DNA of 5,959 nucleotides from Candidatus Iainarchaeum sp. (GTDB lineage Archaea > B1Sed10-29). Location of the stretch: positions 1 to 5,959 of the forward strand of contig PWFL01000050.1 of NCBI GenBank assembly GCA_003553825.1. Direction: 5' to 3'. Shown in pieces: positions 5,010 through 5,959 of this stretch (the stretch's first letter is position 1; each line of letters opens with the position of its first letter). Both the position numbers and the translations under genes were made by a program. Below the pieces are notes generated by a model. The model made no database searches. It was not told where the DNA came from and saw only the letters and a list, made by a program, of their open reading frames with translations.

Positions 5010-5260
5010 GCTTGTGGTCTTTTATCAATGTTTAGAATCCGTATTATTTCCTCATTTTGATCTTTTTCGAAGTATATCCTGAAGTTTCCTATTCTGTAGC
5101 GGAGGCAGTCGTATTTTTCTATGTATTTGATGTTTTTGCTTCTATTTGGGTGTTGGGAGAACCATTCTAGTTTTTTTCTTATTCTTTGTTTTTGTTCTTT
5201 TTCTAGTTTGTCTAGTTTTTTTAGTGCTTTTTTCTTCCATTTTAGGTCGTAGGGGGTCAT
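5000..5260 (-). CDS. relE: RelE-type mRNA interferase toxin
   Basis: The 86-residue protein matches archaeal/bacterial RelE in length and layout: YDLKWKKKALKKLDKL (strand and helix 1), helix 2 RIRKKLEWFSQHP, then strands CLRYRIGNFRIYFEKD and EEIIRILNIDKRPQAYR. Arg54, Arg56 and Arg61 on the central strands and Arg81/Tyr85/Arg86 at the C-terminus fit the basic and catalytic positions of the family, which cleaves mRNA in the ribosomal A site. It starts a single base after the antitoxin's TAA (5262-5264), so the two are surely co-translated. Its stop codon coincides with the beginning of the displaced surface-protein tail repeat at 4926-5009. Assignment to RelE is confident; the precise cleavage behaviour is not readable. 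Confidence 0.9.
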   Translation of the reverse strand: MTPYDLKWKKKALKKLDKLEKEQKQRIRKKLEWFSQHPNRSKNIKYIEKYDCLRYRIGNFRIYFEKDQNEEIIRILNIDKRPQAYR

Positions 5261-5261
5261 T

Positions 5262-5462
5262 TTATTCTAGCCCTATTTGTTTCATTGCTTTTTCGTGGGG
5301 TATGTCTTTTTGTTTTCTTGCTTCTTCTATTTCTTTCTTGGTTTTTAGTTCTTTGACTTTTTTTAGGAATTCTTCATACATTTCCATTATTTCTTGGTAT
5401 TGTTTTTTTGGGATTTCTATTGTTTCCTCTTCTTTTTCTTTTTTGATTTGTTTTTGTGTCAT
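5262..5462 (-). CDS. relB: RelB-like antitoxin paired with the adjacent RelE-type toxin
   Basis: From the ATG at 5462 the product is 66 residues: basic tail MTQKQIKKEKEEE, strand TIEIPKKQY, a long helix, and the end IPHEKAMKQIGLE, a form common in RelB-type antitoxins. An in-frame GTG at 5471 would add three residues, but that GTG lies inside the SD sequence AAGGTGACC, so the ATG, with the MTQK start shared by the other two antitoxins, is the better choice. It would bind and block the toxin encoded one base downstream and repress its own promoter, as is usual for such pairs. It is the only antitoxin of the three here with a co-oriented toxin. Confidence 0.83.
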   Translation of the reverse strand: MTQKQIKKEKEEETIEIPKKQYQEIMEMYEEFLKKVKELKTKKEIEEARKQKDIPHEKAMKQIGLE

Positions 5463-5491
5463 CTTGGTCACCTTGTGTGTATTAGTTTTTC

Positions 5492-5504
5492 TATTTATTT
5501 AAAT
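5492..5504 (-). promoter_or_regulatory. TATA element of the antitoxin-toxin operon
   Basis: On the minus strand this reads TATTTAAATAAAT, centred about 36 bases before the ATG at 5462, the same distance as at the other two antitoxins. AAGGTGACC at 5464-5472 supplies the ribosome-binding site, unlike the other two leaders, which have GGTTAAA there. Such operons are normally repressed by their own toxin-antitoxin complex; no clear inverted repeat is visible. Confidence 0.6.
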
Positions 5505-5557
5505 ACCTGTGGCTAGTGGGTAGAGTTTTCTTGTTTTGGTTGTTTTGTAGAAGTTTT

Positions 5558-5646
5558 TCATGTTGGGCAGATTGGTGGATGGTGGCGTGGTGGGGCCATG
5601 CAGAAGTACATGTCTACTGTGTGGCAGTATACTGGTACTAGTCGAT
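5558..5646 (-). repeat. Intact copy of the duplicated surface-protein tail
   Basis: This is the 3' end of the surface-protein gene and the partner of the copy at 4926-5009. The two are direct repeats about 630 bases apart and bracket the antitoxin-toxin pair with its promoter. Similarity covers the whole stretch from the TGA to the codons just before YCHTVD, with a few small gaps and base changes around an identical 20-base core, so the duplication is old, not recent. Confidence 0.7.
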
Positions 5647-5959
5647 CATCGTGAGAGCAATCTGGTTTATCAGGTCTGTCTGTGTCTGTTTCTTCCGTTA
5701 CTTTTACTTCTTTTGTGTCTGAGTCGTCTTCGCTTGTTACTTTTGCTGTGTATGTTCCTTTGTCTCCTTCTTGTGTGTTCCATCTTAGGGTTACTGATTT
5801 GGATTTTCCAGCTTCTATGTTCACGGTTTCACTGTCTTTTCTGCTTCCGTCTATTTCTAGTTCTATAGTTTGTGTGTCGGATTGTCCTCCTGTGTTTGTT
5901 ATGTCGGTGTATACTCTCAGAGTGTTTCCTTCTTCTACTGGTGATGTTGTGCTGCTTAT
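5558..5959 (-). CDS. C-terminal end of a surface/secreted protein with a CARDB-like domain and a Cys/His-rich tail (partial)
   Basis: The frame enters from the right edge without a start and ends with TGA at 5558-5560, giving 133 residues. The first 85 or so form an immunoglobulin-like beta domain of CARDB type: SPVEEGNTLRVYTDITNTGG, then TIELEIDG, VNIEAGKSKSVTLRW and GTYTAKVTSEDDSD. Such domains are typical of archaeal envelope and secreted proteins. An acidic linker (EVKVTEETDTDRPDKPD) follows, then a tail with four Cys and several His (CSH, VYCHTVD, FCM, RHHPPIC) before PT-stop. No C-terminal membrane helix or known sorting signal is present. A GTG at 5824 is in frame but lies within the domain, so it is not a start. 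The tail is duplicated at 4926-5009. Location outside the membrane is inferred from the domain; its signal peptide would be outside the window. Confidence 0.8.
   Translation of the reverse strand: MSSTTSPVEEGNTLRVYTDITNTGGQSDTQTIELEIDGSRKDSETVNIEAGKSKSVTLRWNTQEGDKGTYTAKVTSEDDSDTKEVKVTEETDTDRPDKPDCSHDDRLVPVYCHTVDMYFCMAPPRHHPPICPT

Noticed and set aside
4926..5646. The direct repeats as CRISPR repeats or as insertion-sequence ends
   Set aside because: There are only two copies, they encode a recognisable protein tail, they are not inverted, and no transposase or cas gene is present.
5558..5824. A separate short gene starting at GTG 5824
   Set aside because: The frame continues upstream without a stop to the window edge and the upstream residues complete the beta domain, so this GTG is an internal valine.
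5146..5868. Hydrophobic plus-strand open frames at 5146-5502 and 5560-5868 that look like membrane proteins
   Set aside because: They are antisense to the toxin, antitoxin and CARDB-like genes, which carry clear family motifs. The apparent hydrophobicity comes from T-rich complements of Lys/Glu/Asp/Thr codons.

Overview
The window looks like an AT-rich archaeal accessory region. The evidence is Lys/Glu-rich proteins, Shine-Dalgarno (SD) sequences of the GGTGAT/GGAG type, TATA elements a fixed short distance before genes instead of -35/-10 boxes, paired RelE-type toxin genes, and a CARDB-like surface protein. I cannot name the lineage. A DPANN-type archaeon or an AT-rich methanogen would both fit.

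Left part (1-3346, + strand): scattered pieces of a phosphoenolpyruvate-synthase-like phosphotransfer machine. These are the C-terminus of a helical protein (1-210), a stand-alone phosphohistidine swivelling domain (337-660) with no ATG at its natural start, a second helical protein (653-1507) related to the first, a possible tiny gene (1494-1652), and a complete stand-alone PEP-synthase-type ATP-grasp domain (2387-3346). No PEP/pyruvate-binding TIM barrel is encoded. Together the parts resemble a dismantled rifampin-phosphotransferase-type enzyme: ATP domain, helical acceptor domain and mobile His domain. Between them sits a gene of unknown function broken by one frameshift (1702-2258).

Middle part (3351-4767): a decayed zone of toxin-antitoxin genes. 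It holds the C-terminal remnant of a PIN/VapC-type toxin with an internal stop, an orphan antitoxin (3577-3840, -), a stretch of open but stop-interrupted sequence (3968-4225), and a RelE-type toxin (4246-4575, +) that runs tail-to-tail into a second antitoxin (4558-4758, -).

Right part (4768-5959, - strand): an intact antitoxin-RelE pair (5262-5462 and 5000-5260), bracketed by two copies of a sequence that encodes the unusual C-terminal tail of a surface protein. The intact copy belongs to the CARDB-like gene entering from the right edge (5558-5959). The other copy lies immediately after the toxin stop codon (about 4926-5009).

The three minus-strand antitoxins share the N-terminus MTQK...IEIP, a leader sequence, and a TATA element centred about 36 bases before the ATG. 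They look like copies of one promoter-plus-antitoxin unit that has acquired different partners.
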